A DNA stretch of 64,000 nt, taken from Diabrotica undecimpunctata. Taxonomy: Eukaryota; Arthropoda; Insecta; Coleoptera; Chrysomelidae. This document shows positions 47,647 through 59,391 of this stretch, in pieces. The position numbers and the translations under genes are program-made. The DNA lies in the NCBI RefSeq assembly GCF_040954645.1, contig NC_092807.1, forward strand, positions 55,780,239-55,844,238. The letters are read 5' to 3'. Below the pieces are notes generated by a model. The model did not search any database. It saw only the letters and a program-made list of their open reading frames with translations, and was not told where the DNA came from. How positions within the stretch are numbered: the stretch's first letter is position 1; each line of letters starts with the position of its first letter.

Positions 47647-48490
47647 AAGAACCTGGCGATGTTGCCACTATTTATCAAGCGCTAATGAACGACGTAGGTA
47701 ATTTTCACCTCACAACACAGTTGCCGGGTTAAATGGTATGATATATACCAGTAGTGTACAAATAATGGCATATGCTGATGATATATTATGCTCATTGGAA
47801 GAATTTGACGATATGAACTAGTTGAGCTTTTCCACGTATCAAAGAAGCCGCAGAAAACATTGGACTTCTGATTAACACTTAGAAAAATAAATATATGCTG
47901 CCTGTAATTAGAATGCAACAAAATAACTTGAATGTGCAACACAAAACTATAGAAACGGTGAAAGTATTCTGCTGCTCAGGGTCACTGGTAGACTACAAAA
48001 ACAGCACATCCAAAGCAATAAGAAAAAGAATATGCGTGGCTAACCGCTGTTATTTTGACCTAGGCCCTTAACTAAGAGCGAAAAATATGTCAAGAGGAAC
48101 AAAGTGCAAACTTTATAAAACAATATTACGCCCATTACCCACTTATACAGATTGGAAACATGGCCAAAATCACTCGAGATGAAGAGACTAAAATCTTTCA
48201 AAGAAAAGTATTAAGGACCATAATATGGAGGATTTAACGAACCGGGTCTGTGGAGAAGGCAATACAATTTTAAATTATATAGACTTTTTGGTAATGCAGA
48301 TATCGTGAAAACCGTTATAATAAACCGCTTGAGATGGTTGGGCCACATTATGCGGATGGATAAAAGTAATTCTGCTTAAAAAACCAGATTAAATAGGACG
48401 GTCAAAAGAAAAAGGAGGAGGCAACTTAGGTTTAGATATTAGGACGATTTAAGGGAGATTCGAGCAAGGGGATGTAGCACCAACCGATGA
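47647..48490 (+). mobile_element. RTE-like LINE fragment
   Basis: Reverse transcriptase part: SSVQIMAYADDILCSLEEFD near 47750 with an intact YADD. Then, through several shifts, NATK...LNVQHKTIETVKVF near 47915, KRICVANRCYFDL near 48028, GLWRRQYNFKLYRLFGNADI near 48245, RLRWLGHIMRMDKSNSA near 48330 and a basic end. 5'-truncated within the palm. It ends the piggyBac homology at 47646. Confidence 0.8.
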
Positions 48491-49837
48491 TGACGTCTTT
48501 AGCTATCATTTTGTCTAGTAGATTGCTGCTATTTTGCTACCGTAACGTGCAATATTTATTTTTTTCAAAATAATTTAAAACATTAATAAGGGATATTTTA
48601 AGACCATATGGAACATTAGAACACCATACCATTATATTTCTTTATAGAAAACAACGCTTTAAGAAAATAAATCATTTTTTATTTCTTTCGCCCTAATTTT
48701 TTAACGAATAAACTTTTAAAAATACATAGTGGTATATCGCATGGCTTGATATTTCATTACTCTCCTATTATTCAGCTTATAGTATCCTCCCAGAAACGGA
48801 AGCCATTGTAAGTGATTGCCGCTGAAGCCGTATTGTTTCTGTTTTATGGCAATAAAAACCTTAAGCCAGCACTGGAGTCCTATAGAATATCTCGAAACTT
48901 GGGAAGTGGGAATTGCATAGAATTGAATTCTGGATTAGGAAATAACTAAATTCAATTACGGTTTCATAAAAGAGCGATCCTTTTTATTTTCGTGGTTTTG
49001 TAGACGTTAAAGGACAATGGAGATGACTTATACATTTCACTTCAAGGGAGTACTCTTCATTTTAATTTATATATAGACTTAGCATTAATTATAAAGTTTA
49101 ATTTAGAAAAGTAGTTATAGACTTTTGAAATAACCATAATTTTTTAAAATTGGCTTAGAAATAACCACAGATTTATTATTTTTTCTACATTTATGTGAAA
49201 ACTTACTAAATTTTCCCAGTTCCCTATTGACCTAGTGCATCGAATTTTTTTATTGCAGTCATTTGTCATTTTCTTACAAAATTTTGTAATTGTGACAAAA
49301 GTGTACATTTTTATTATTTTTAAATTAATCATTATCATATCAACTTAATTGCATACCCGATTACGAGATAACTATGAAACTGTATTTTGTTAAAAATAAT
49401 ACCTCCAGTACCTCAAAAAAACCTATATATACTTCAGTTTATATTATGTAAAGCTTGTTGACATTTCGCAAGTTTGTATAAATATTTAAGAAAAATTATT
49501 TCACTGTCTTACCGACAACTCCATTTAACACATCACAATAACCAATATCAGTACTCGTTTCAAGGATTAAACAACATAATTATTAATAGCTATAATTCAG
49601 ACGTTCCCACCTGTATTTCCAAAGGACAGCCGCTTTCAACAAAAGCTACTCAACTCAACATTTCACTTTGCTCCTGACCTGCCAATATGACAGAGGTCTT
49701 CGTTACACGGTGCTACAGCTTTACTCCACGTGGTAAAGAACATATTCTGTACACCAATTACATTGCTTGCTGTTTCATAACAAGTACTTATATAATTCCT
49801 AAATACATTTGTTGCCAAATCGTATAATTGTCCTGAA
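48491..49837. other. No gene seen
   Basis: About 1.35 kb AT-rich. The small frames 49144-49338 and 49474-49677 have no recognisable features. Confidence 0.4.
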
Positions 49838-50825
49838 CTATTTTTTTTTTAATTAACGTGTCTCGACTACAAGGTCATTGACACGATGACAGTATAATAC
49901 CATATAAGGTATATACAGTTTTATATTTGAAGATACACAGTACATAAAACACAATAATTGTTTTTTACAAATTTAACCGTTACACATAATTATTAAAATT
50001 CACAGTTTACTAAGCACTTCAATGTCCTTTAAATATTTAAACAGGTTTACAAGTTTCTGAGTTCCACTCAACATTTCTTTAATATTATCCCCCAACTGGT
50101 GTTGTTTTCTTTTAGCAGAAAGATGCGGACATTGTTTAAGGAAATGGCTGACTGTTAAGGGACTGCTGCAATGGCTGCATGCAGGTGGATCGGTAGATGC
50201 CATTAGAAAGCCATGTGTAAGACGAGTGTGTCCAAGTCTTAATCTTCTTAGAATAACCTTGTGTCTTCTGGGCATAGGTGGTAACTCTAAGGAAGGTATA
50301 ACTGGTTGTATATCGTGTAAGTGACTCGGAGTTGTGTTCCAATTAGCTTGCCATTTGTCATATATACGCTTTTTAAACATTTTTTAATATCATTATGCAA
50401 CTGGATATTTGATATAGGTATATCCAAAGTAGAAACTGGACAGGACTTGGATGTGAGGAACTCTTAAGAACAGCTGAAGATAGACAAACGTTTGCCACCA
50501 TAACCGCTAACCTCCATTGATGGAGACGGCACTTGAAGAAGAAGAAAGTAGAAGCTTCTTTTGCGACTACATCTGCAGCCTCATTTCCTACAACTTTTAC
50601 ATGTGAAGGTACCCAGACAATAGTGACAATTACTCCATGATCCGTAAGTTTATTATATATGTCATGTATTAAATTTACCAGAGGATGATTTGAGAACATG
50701 TTTTTAATTACTTGTATTGATGATAAGGAGTCTGTGCAAATCGCTACATTGAGATCAGTGCTCAGGAGAGGGCATCGTTCGGAAATCGTTCTCGATTTCC
50801 GTAGTGGAAATTGAAACGTCAATAA
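49838..50825 (-). pseudogene. 5'-truncated LINE with RNase H
   Basis: Minus-strand RNase H: ICTDSLSSIQVIKNMFSNHP near 50735, then VWVPSHVKVVGNEAADVVAK near 50600. The C-terminal Cys motif CSHCSSPLTVSHFLKQCPHL lies near 50160 in the frame 50380-50000. The 3' end is an A run (T run at about 49840-49850). The gap between the two halves is a small RTE insertion (50435-50544); outside it the frame reads on through LDIPISNIQLHNDIKK. The 5' end stops near 50825 at the border of a DUF7869-like relic. It is of the same general class as the 38703-40832 LINE. Confidence 0.83.
50435..50544 (+). mobile_element. 110-bp RTE 3' fragment with 9-bp duplication
   Basis: AAAGTAGAA lies at both 50426-50434 and 50545-50553. 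The insert carries an RTE-type 3' end (CAAACGTTTGCCACCATAAC, then a GAAGAAGAA tail) and splits the minus-strand LINE exactly at this site. Confidence 0.85.
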
Positions 50826-51175
50826 ACGTATTTTAACCTTTAATTGTGGCTTATTCCCATTTAAATAGTAATTAATTTAAAATGCCACAAGAAAATAGCT
50901 TCAGAACAATATACATCTGACTACTTATGCTTTACAAGCAGTGTTATCTGTACCGATAGGACAAAATTCTGCATTCTTTACAAATCTTGCTTAAACTGTT
51001 ATAACTTTACAGTAGTAGAAGTAAAGGCAAAAAAAGTCCAAGTCTCCGAAACAGATAGCACTGTTTCGCTAAACTAGCTGTTACTTTTGGAATGAAGTGA
51101 TGAGGAATAGAGGAGCAATAGAAATCGGATCTTGCGTTTATTACTATCTAAAAGAATTGTCAATAACCAGTCCAG

Positions 51176-52101
51176 GGTCCTGATTCTAATTGAGATTTCG
51201 ACTCAAAACATGTCGAAATTAATATGGCGACGTCGAAATGAGATTTTGCGAACCTTGTGGATTTCAGCTGAACTAACCAAACGACGTCACTAGTTTTTGA
51301 TTTATCGAAATTAATTTCAACTTCAAGAAAGTGGTTGAAATTTCATTTCGAGTCGAAATTAATCTGACATGACTGACTGGACTGGGAGAAGTGAACTTAG
51401 GTTCAGTTTAAGTAGGCGGTGTTTTGATCCTTGCAAGGAAAACTGAGGCAAAAAGTATCAATATGGCTGTGTTTTACGGACATTTGCTAGTTTTGGAGGA
51501 ATTAGAGAGGTTAGATATCCGACGTTCATAACGGAGGATAAGAAGAATGTTACGGGATACTCAAAATTCTTTTTCACTAAGTGATGCTCAATTTAGGCAG
51601 CAATTCCGGATTAATAAACAAGCTGCAAATTATTTAATAAGAGTATTAGAACCATATTTGGAAGAAGGTGTTTATGCCTCTAGGATACCCAAAATGTTTA
51701 GGGTTAGTATTACTAAGCTGCAGTAAATTTAAAAATATATTAGAATATAACCACTAAGTCAAATCTTAGTGGTTATAACTTAAGGATCTCCCACATCGCC
51801 TTTTTTTTTCTTGCCATCTTTTCTTTCAATTCAAAATATAATTGAGAATGGCCAATATTTATGATTTAACAACTCAAACAAGAAAAGACGTTCACGTAAC
51901 GTAAACAAAACAAACATTCAACAAGCGTAGTGCAGCCAATAAACAACAGGGCCAACCTAAATTTTCAGCAGTGTCAAAATGATAAAGTAAATATCCCCAG
52001 TTTTAACTACAATCGAAATGAATGAGAATCGCTAGCGATTGCGACTGTCATGGCGTAGTCGCTTTTAAATTTCGACATCGAAATGAAATAGAATCAGGGC
52101 C
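51176..52101 (+). mobile_element. Harbinger-like deletion derivative
   Basis: The ends are GGTCCTGATTCTA and, reverse complemented, GGCCCTGATTCTA, flanked by CAG at 51173-51175 and 52102-52104. A 3-bp duplication and GG-C-C-type ends fit PIF/Harbinger. Removing the element and one CAG restores the host frame ...SITSPGVDVIFY. Only 926 bp long, with an N-terminal transposase fragment inside. Multiple TCGAAAT words lie near both ends. Confidence 0.83.
51463..51726 (+). pseudogene. Harbinger transposase N-terminal fragment
   Basis: It begins MAVFYGHLLVLEELERLDIR, has one in-frame TAA at 51529-51531, and continues RRIRRMLRDTQNSFSLSDAQ and FRINKQAANYLIRVLEPYLE before a stop at 51724-51726. The RDxxNPF-like block followed by a helical FR-[LI]-N-K segment is the usual start of Harbinger nucleases. 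The DDE part is gone. A 12-bp perfect hairpin (ATAACCACTAAG and its complement) follows at 51747-51776. Confidence 0.7.
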
Positions 52102-52974
52102 CAGGGGTTGATGTGATTTTTTATTCCAATAACTGTGGAGGCCAACAAAAAAATTAATTTCTAATAGCCATGTACCTGTTTGCTGTCAATACTTTAGACA
52201 TCAATTCTATTACTCTCAAGTACCTTATTCGAGGTCACACCCAAAATGAAGGTGATTCAGTCCACAGCATAATAGAAAAAACAGTAAAGAAGGCAACCAA
52301 ATCAGGGCCCATATACATTCCCGAGCAACTTTGAATTAATTAGGAATTATTAAAAAACAGGAGCTCCTTTAAACGTTAAAAAATGGATTTCACTGAGTTT
52401 TACGATGTAAAAGCACTATACAGTGAAATGGGACTAGATTTCACCAAAGGCGAGGAAGGCCGTAACTTCAAAATTACAGAAGTATTATTACTTCAAATCT
52501 TAAAAGGGAAATATTACTTCCTGTATAAAAAAATTATAAACAATCAACAAGTGGACGAAAGTTAATGTTAGCCAAAAAAGAAGGGGTCGGAGTTCGTACG
52601 AATTGTTTTCACCGAAATGCCAGCTGCGTAAGGCTTACTCTTCAAAAATTCCTTTAGGTGATAACAAACTAAAAGATTTAAAACAGTTACTTTCAAAACA
52701 TATAATTCCTGGATTTTGTAAGCCTTTTACGATTAAATTTTTCATTGGTACTTTTTTTTTGCAATTTCAATTTTATTTTTAAGTTTCTTTTTATTAAAAA
52801 TGTTTGCTTTTACTACAATTTTTAGTTTGTTTAACAAACTTTTTTAATGACTTTTTGTGCTTATTTCGATTCCACCTTTTAAAACTAGCTAGGTAACCAA
52901 AAATTTTACAAAATGAGTATGTCTGTGAAAATTTTATATTTAAAACTAAATTCTAAATTTTTCTTTCTAAAACT

Positions 52975-53103
52975 AAATTCTTAATTTTTTATCCCTAAAT
53001 TTGATCCGCAATTGCAATTACGTCATTGTTGCCTCAGTTATTTTGTGGGAACAATAACGTAATTGCAATTGGGGATCAAATTTAGGGATGAAAAATTAAG
53101 AAT
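52975..53103. repeat. Long hairpin between two DUF7869-like relics
   Basis: Arms of about 58 bp (52975-53033 and 53045-53103) are inverted copies with few mismatches around a loop of about 12 nt. Arm words include CCCTAAATTTGATCC and AATTGCAATTACGT. A related CGTCATTGTTCC lies at 53259-53270. Confidence 0.8.
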
Positions 53104-53330
53104 TAATTTCGAATGCGTAGTAGGGTTACAGTATATCACGGTGGCTAAGTATAACTGCAATACTAATCCAGTAACTTCAATATACTTCATTGCATAAGGT
53201 ATTAAGTAAAATAATTTTATATTTTTGGTTCTCCTGAAAAGTTACACTTTTGTAGTTGCGTCATTGTTCCACCGGGACAGCAATATATCCTAGCTATATA
53301 AAAGTTCTTATTACAAACTACTAATCTACA

Positions 53331-55292
53331 TTCGATTCATTTTCTTCTTCGATAGAATTAGGATATATGTCACGTAAATCACTTTTGCAAGGCAAACTTT
53401 TGTAGAAGTCATGAAAAATTTCAGAGATGTATGAGAGTAATTCTATTAAATTTTGTTTTTTTTTATCAGAAATAGCAGTCTGTATAGCTGTATTGCAGCC
53501 TCTTGCTAAAAGTTGACTTTCTTAAAAGGTTCCAAAGGATTTAATAAAGTTTTATTAAAAGAATTCCACACTGCTCTTTGTTGTATTGTAACCACTTTAC
53601 TTCCTCCAAACAAATTTTTTGCCTTCTTCGTTCACTTTATTTTGCTGTAGAGAAGTTTTAAAAAGCGAAGCATAATCATAAAATTTTTTCTTACGCGACA
53701 AATGGTTTCCCCTTTCCTGTTTGTCCCACTAGTTGTATCCAGTCATATGGATGATTTATTGAGGTTCCATATCTCTGTCTGGTTCTCTCTATCATGGAAT
53801 GGTCAGTGTCACATTTCATATGTGTATGTCCTGCAATAAGGAACTTATGGTCAATGGTTTTCAAATGTCGGCTGTTTTGTTCTAACGTAAAAAACACCAC
53901 ACCACATTTGACCACCACAGGTATCTGAGTACAATATAACGTGAGTAATTTCCGTAGAAAGGTCAACAAGATACAGCATAAACCAATTTGATTTGCACCT
54001 CTTCCGGAAATTACTTCGTGCCACATATGATTAAAAGATTCTCCTGTAATACAATCATGTACAGTAAGATTAAAGGTCCACAGTTGTCTTTTATAAAACG
54101 CAACGGAATGTAACTAGATTAGGTGTTGGGAGACACTGCTGCATCTCAAAGGTGTACACTTTTGTAGAGGTGTTGTCCTTATTATTTATTTTGTCATTTG
54201 CTTTTTGATTTGTATGCGTAGTCTGCTTCGGCTTGATAAATGGCTAGTTTTTTACATAATTCGTCTTTGTTTTCAGTATTTGCTTTAATTTTTATATGCA
54301 GTTGGTCACATGTTTGACATGTATCCTTTTTTGGTACCTTTATAGCTATTTATATGCTGTGAAAAATGTTTTTGTAAACCATTCTGCTTACAGGTTGGTA
54401 TTTGGAATCTTGTTTAAGATATTCTTCATCCATCTTTGCAACTGTATAGTGCGGTGGAAGATATTTTTTACTTGTTTGGTTTCTGCAATAGTGAGTTTCG
54501 CATGCAGGCAAAGACAAAATGTGATGTTTAGTAGCTTGAGTAACTTCATCGGATAATCTATGCCATGGCTTATGTGATCCTCTATTGTGTTATTCCAGAA
54601 CTTGAAGCAACCTTTTGTAGTAAAGTGTTGGTAATAAATTTACTGCTTTCGCCAAAAGACTTTTGAAAGCATGACTTACATGTTGGTATTTAAACCATTA
54701 ATCTGAAGATGATATTGATAGGTTAACAAACGCAATTTTTGTTTATATTTATCGTCAACTTTTTGTTTTGATGTTTTCTTTTCAACGATGTTTACAAGAC
54801 TAGTTATCTTATTTTGGCTACCCATGGCATAATATTCTTTAAATAAAGTGTGTCTTGTAACATTATTAAACTCTTTCTGGCATTTCATGCGGCAATTCGT
54901 TAGTGGTTTGCAGTGTCTCACTTCAGCTTCTCTGTCTTTTAGAGTTTTGTAGCTTTGGCCTAAATTTTTTTTCGATTTATTTTCTAACGTTAGTGTTCTT
55001 GTTTTACCTTTTATAAGTTTATTTCAATATTCCTACTTCGTTTCACTGGTGTTATGTGTACTGTGTTTTCTAAATTTACGTGACTCACACCAACCACATT
55101 TGATTTGCTTTCATTTTCCAGTAGGCTTTTTTGTTTTTTCGGTCTTAAAATGTCACCTTCAACCGATAATAAAACGTCATAATCTTCATCCGGATCATAA
55201 GAAGGATCAATATCACTATAATCATCAAGACCATATAGTATATCAGATTGAAACTGAGAAATAGATGCAGCAGCATTTGAACCTAAAACCAT
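53331..55292 (-). pseudogene. Third DUF7869-like copy, minus strand
   Basis: Read from 55292: the frame starts MVLGSNAAASISQFQSDILY with an acidic stretch (YSDIDPSYDPDEDYD). Next are RMKCQKEFNNVTRHTLFKEY near 54880, SSGITQ near 54600, and KRQLWTFNLTVHDCITGESF near 54085. Then MWHEVISGRGANQIG at 54026, an altered VILYSDTCGGQ region near 53940, and KTIDHKFLIAGHTHMKCDTD and HSMIERTRQRYG near 53850-53780. The tail is AISDKKKQNLIELLSYISEI (about 53470) to FHDFYKSLPCKSD, stopping at 53331. A GTAAGT donor-like site at about 55490 suggests upstream exons. The key blocks WHE, CGGQ and GHTH are present here. Frameshifts lie in the centre. It faces the 50830-52745 copy tail to tail. Confidence 0.68.
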
Positions 55293-55900
55293 AATTGTTA
55301 GTCTTTTCTTAAAACCAACAAACGAGAACTTACTTATACCACTGCCTAGGTTGCTATTAGTCTGTCTATTTTCTGGCTCTGGCTTTTCTTTTCATCTGCT
55401 TCCTCTTGATGTTGATAAGATTCGGAATCGGAATCTACGTGTTATTGTAGTTATTATTCACAATAAAACAAATTTTAATAATAATAACTTACCTGTATTA
55501 TTTGATTTCATTTTAAACTGTCAAATCTGTTTTAAAATTTCGATTTAAGATTTCTTTATCAGTTTCTTTTTCTTGTACTGGTTGATTTTCAATAGTACAA
55601 TCTTCTTTTTCTTGTTGATGGTTGATTCAAAAAAACTACGTTTTGTGTAGACGTAAAGAGACGAGCAACGAACACTTTACGTCGACGAGGACGATTAGTT
55701 GAGCTGAGAGACTACTACAAAACTAAAAATAACTCTTTCGGGACAGTGGACAGTCGGGCTATTGGTTAACGTTGAAAATAAAATAACTAGGTATTTGGAT
55801 TAATGAATGAGTTTAGATTTACGATTGATCTGCATTTTCGAAGGTGATGAATACTTCCATTAATAAAAATATTAGTTTAGAGTAAAAGAAACAAATAGAT

Positions 55901-56551
55901 ATGGATTTACTAAACCTATGCAAAGACTCGTTTCATCCGTTTTCCATAGTTGAAGAACGAGCTTTTAAAAAGTTTGCAGGGTGTATTCCTGGATATAAAC
56001 CACCAAGAAGAAAAACTTTGTCAGGTTCATTACTTTAGGAATGTTATAATCAAAACTGAGCAAATTATTAGATCACAAGTTGTTAAAGAAGTAGAAAATA
56101 TCTGTATTACTACTGACATCTGGACATCTGGAGTAACTGAGAGTTACAACGCATTAACAGGACAATATTTAACCGAAAATTTAGAATTTAAAACGGTTTT
56201 ATTAGGCTGCTGCCATTATTCAGAATTCAGAAAACATCGCATTTGAAATTAGTGAAATTATTAAACAGTGGGGTCTAAAACCAAAAGTAAATTTTGCAGT
56301 AACTGATAATGCCTCAAATATAGTCAAAGCTATTAAATATGTTTTGGAATGAAAACATTTAAATTGTTTTGCTCATACGTTAAATTTATTGGTGGAGGAC
56401 GCACTTAAATGCTGTCGTTTACAAATAGATAAAATAAAAAGTCTTTGTATGTTTGTTTATTTGAAACTACTGGTAACAATCAACTAGTTACTTGTTTATG
56501 AAAAACGATTCAGTTTCGTTAACGATAAAAATGTCAACGTCCCACCTCTAG
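55901..56551 (+). pseudogene. hAT transposase remnant with 3' terminus
   Basis: Coding pieces: MDLLNLCKDSFHPFSIVEER, FAGCIPGYKPPRRKTLSG, then ENICITTDIWTSGVTESYNA near 56096, VTDNASNIVKAIKYVL near 56300, and HLNCFAHTLNLLVEDAL near 56358. These are the hAT blocks around two catalytic Asp residues (TTDIWTS and TDNASN). The insertion-domain and C-terminal dimerisation parts are missing after 56410. GTCCCACCTCTAG at 56539-56551 matches a hAT 3' end (CTAGAGGTGGGAC inverted); the 5' end was not found. Stops lie at about 56036 and 56350. Confidence 0.8.
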
Positions 56552-57107
56552 TTTCTTATGTATCGCATGTGGAATACCGGTTCTGAAGTTGCTGAAATGG
56601 TATTGCTGGTGCCAAATAATTTTGTATGAAGCTTGTTTATTGTTGGCGTTATAATACAGTTTATTATTTTATTGGAAATAAGGCACAATGTGACTTTAAA
56701 ATAAGCTTATTTTGATGTTTAGATTTTTAATTCGGAAATCGTACTTAAAACACGAAACATTAATAAATTTTATTTATATAAAACGATTTTCGAAGTGGAA
56801 ATCAAAATGTTAAATAACACTTATTGTAAAGTAAAATTGTGGCATATTTACAATAAAAAACAGTAAGCTGCTATTCAAATTCATTTCCCCCAAATTTTAT
56901 TATCTTAGAACATTGTTCAAATGCTAAAAAGACAACAGGTCAAATAAAACCAATAAGTTTGGCAACGTTGAATTTCCCCTTTTTTATTATTTCCACTCAT
57001 GTATTTTCGGCGATATTTAAAGGGCGGCCTAATATACCTCTTTTTTTAAACAGGTGTTTCTCACTCTATCTCACATAAGTTCCATACCGACCATAAACTT
57101 TTACCTA

Positions 57108-57110
<3 letters not shown>
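56552..57110. other. No gene seen
   Basis: AT-rich spacer; no recognisable frame or repeat. Confidence 0.4.

Positions 57111-57160
<50 letters not shown>
57111..57160. repeat. (TA)25 microsatellite
   Basis: Fifty bases of pure TA, preceded by ten more in phase at 57101-57110 and followed by AATATTTATATATATATG. Confidence 0.97.
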
Positions 57161-57164
<4 letters not shown>

Positions 57165-57385
57165 TTTATATATATATGTATTGGTATATCGGTCGCTAAT
57201 ACTTTACCGAGCAGCAGTAAACAAACATAGATTAATCTTCTACATCACGCTTACATCAACGTGATACAATAAGAAAACTACAGCTATCAGTCTCTGCACT
57301 AAGGTGGAACTTATTGAAATTTATGTTCGCCTAAGAGTATGAAAGACCATTTTCAATAGTTAACGGACAACTGAAAAATCTTAAC

Positions 57386-59391
57386 TTCTTCTTCTTCAAG
57401 TGCCCTCTCCGTTACGGAGTTTGGCAATCATCATTGCTATTCGTATCTTTGAAGCTGTTGCTCTAAATAATTGGTTAGATGTGCACTGGAACCAGTCTCT
57501 TAAATTGCGCAGCCAAGATATATGTTGTCTTCCCACGCTTCATTTGCCCTGAATCTTTCCTTCGATAATTAACTGGAGCAATCGGTACTTTTTCCCTCTC
57601 ATCACATGACCAAAATATTCCAACTTTCTTCTCTTGATGGTGATCAACAGCTCCCGTTCTTTGTTCATTTTTAGAAGAACTTCACTATTTGTTACTTTGT
57701 TTATCCAAAGTATTTTCAAAATTCTTCTGTATATCCACATTTCGAAGGTCTCTAGTTTATCAATATTGCTCTTGTTGAATGTCCAAGTCTCTACTCCGTA
57801 CAGCAGTATCAAGAAGATGTAGCACCTAAGAAATCTCATTTTCAGGTTTAAGTTAATGTCATGACTTCCCAGAATGTCCTTCATATTAACAAAAGCGGCT
57901 CGAGCCTTTCCAATTCTAGTTTTTATTTCTTCTGTGATGTCATTGTTGTTATTAACGCTTGTTCCCAAATATTTATATTTGTACACCCGTTCGATTTCGT
58001 TATTGTGAATGTACATGTTTGCATTCAATCTTTGTTTTTTTTTTTAAATAATCATGAATTTCGTCTTCTTGACGTTCATTGCTAACCCTTTCTCTTAACT
58101 AGCTCTGACTACCTTGTTTAAAATGGCTTGCAGGTCTTCTACTGTCTCCGCCATTAAAACCGTATCATCTGCGTATCTAATATTATTAATTGGTTGGTCG
58201 TTAACTTTTATCCCAATCTCTTCTTCCTCCAATGCTTTCTCTATAATTTCTTCCGAATAGAGATTAAATAGCATTGGTGACAGCACCCATCCTTGTCTAA
58301 CTCCTTTTTTAATTTGAATTTCATTTGTTGTGCTATTTTCGATACGTGCGACTGCTTTCTGATTATAATACAAAGTAGATATTATTCTTATATCGCGAGT
58401 GTCTAACTGTTCAGCTTCCAAGATCTCTAAAAGTTAGCCATGCTTGACGTTATCAAACGCCTTGTTGTAATCAATGAAACAAGCAAATACATCTTGATTC
58501 ACATCCAAACACCTCTGTGTTACGATGTTAAAGGCAAATAATGCTTTGCGAGTTCCATATCCCTCCCGGAATCCAAACTGAGTTTCTCCGATATCTTCTT
58601 CCAATTTTCTGTAAATTCTATTGTGAATTATTTTAAGGAATATTTTTAAGGTGTGGCTCATCAGACATGAGCATGGCATTAGCATGTGCCTTCTTAGGAA
58701 GAGGGACAAACGTTGATCTTAGCCAGTCTTCAGGAATTATACTGTTTTCATAAATCTTGTTAAATAAGTCTACTAACAAGTGGATTCGATTTTCTTCTAT
58801 CAACTTTAGTATATCCGTAGCTCGTCTGGTCCTGGAGCTTTGCTATTCTTTGATGACTTCACCGCTTGCATGACTTCTTCTTTGCTTATTTCTGGACCTG
58901 TCTCCTCTGGAAAATTATCACAAGGAGGCTGCCTTTGATCGTCAAATAGTTTTTCTATGTATGTCTGCCAATGTTTTAGTTTCTCCTCTGTTTCCATTAT
59001 CATGTTACCTTGTTGATCTATAACTACTGTCTGCTTCCTGTTTCTATATCATTTCTTTAACTTTCTTGTGAAGATAGAACGAATCATATTTGGCTTCCAA
59101 GTTTTCAATCTCCTTACATTTGTTTTGTAACCATTATTTTTTAGCGTCGCGGGTTTTCTTTTGATATCTATGTTAATTTGCTTACACTGTTCTTCATTTT
59201 TGCCTTTCGATAGTCTTCAAGAATTCATCAATAACAAAATTTCGTCACTCATCCATTCTTTATGTTTCTTTGGATTTTCTCTCTTCAGAATATTTTTAGC
59301 GGGCTCCAGCACGTTCTTTTTAATAATGGCCCAGTGTTTATTAATGTCTATACTATATTCGCCTAATAGAAAAGTAGAATATACAAACTAG
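57386..59391 (-). mobile_element. RTE-like LINE, 2 kb, 5'-truncated
   Basis: Minus-strand frames in order. A linker with KRENPKKHKEWMSDEI lies near 59270, then KSSKNSKAPGPDELR near 58830. Next comes SHTLKIFLKIIHNRIYRKLE, TQFGFREGYGTRKALFAFNI, then FACFIDYNKAFDNVKHG (58709-58434). KKGVRQGWVLSPMLFNLYSE and NNIRYADDTVLMAETVEDLQ follow (58421-58095), with an intact YADD. The C-terminal part has YKYLGTSVNNNNDITEEIKT and RRKLEYFGHVMRGKKYRLLQ (58028-57540), and the tail ends in GAAGAAGAAG near 57386. A few shifts separate the frames. It is the best-preserved RTE in the window; the endonuclease domain is missing. Confidence 0.9.

Larger units (their letters stand above)
50830..52745 (+). pseudogene. 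Second DUF7869-like copy, split
   Basis: Pieces in order: YALQAVLSVPIGQNSAFF near 50925, then WNEVMRNRGAIEIGSCVYYY near 51090, matching WDETVEKRGCNEIGSC of the 30483 element. After the Harbinger insertion come VDVIFYSNNCGGQQKN near 52107 and LDINSITLKYLIRGHTQNEG near 52196. Next are SVHSIIEKTVKKATKSGPIY (52262), MDFTEFYDVKALYSEMGLDF (52383) and a C-terminus with KAYSSKIPLGDNKLKDLKQL near 52630. This copy keeps the GHTQNEGDSVHSIIEK block that the 30483 copy lacks. Many stops. The N-terminal third is absent, cut at the LINE border near 50830. Confidence 0.7.

Noticed and set aside
57101..57180. Origin or regulatory role for the TA-rich tract
   Set aside because: A pure dinucleotide microsatellite explains it, with no associated motif.
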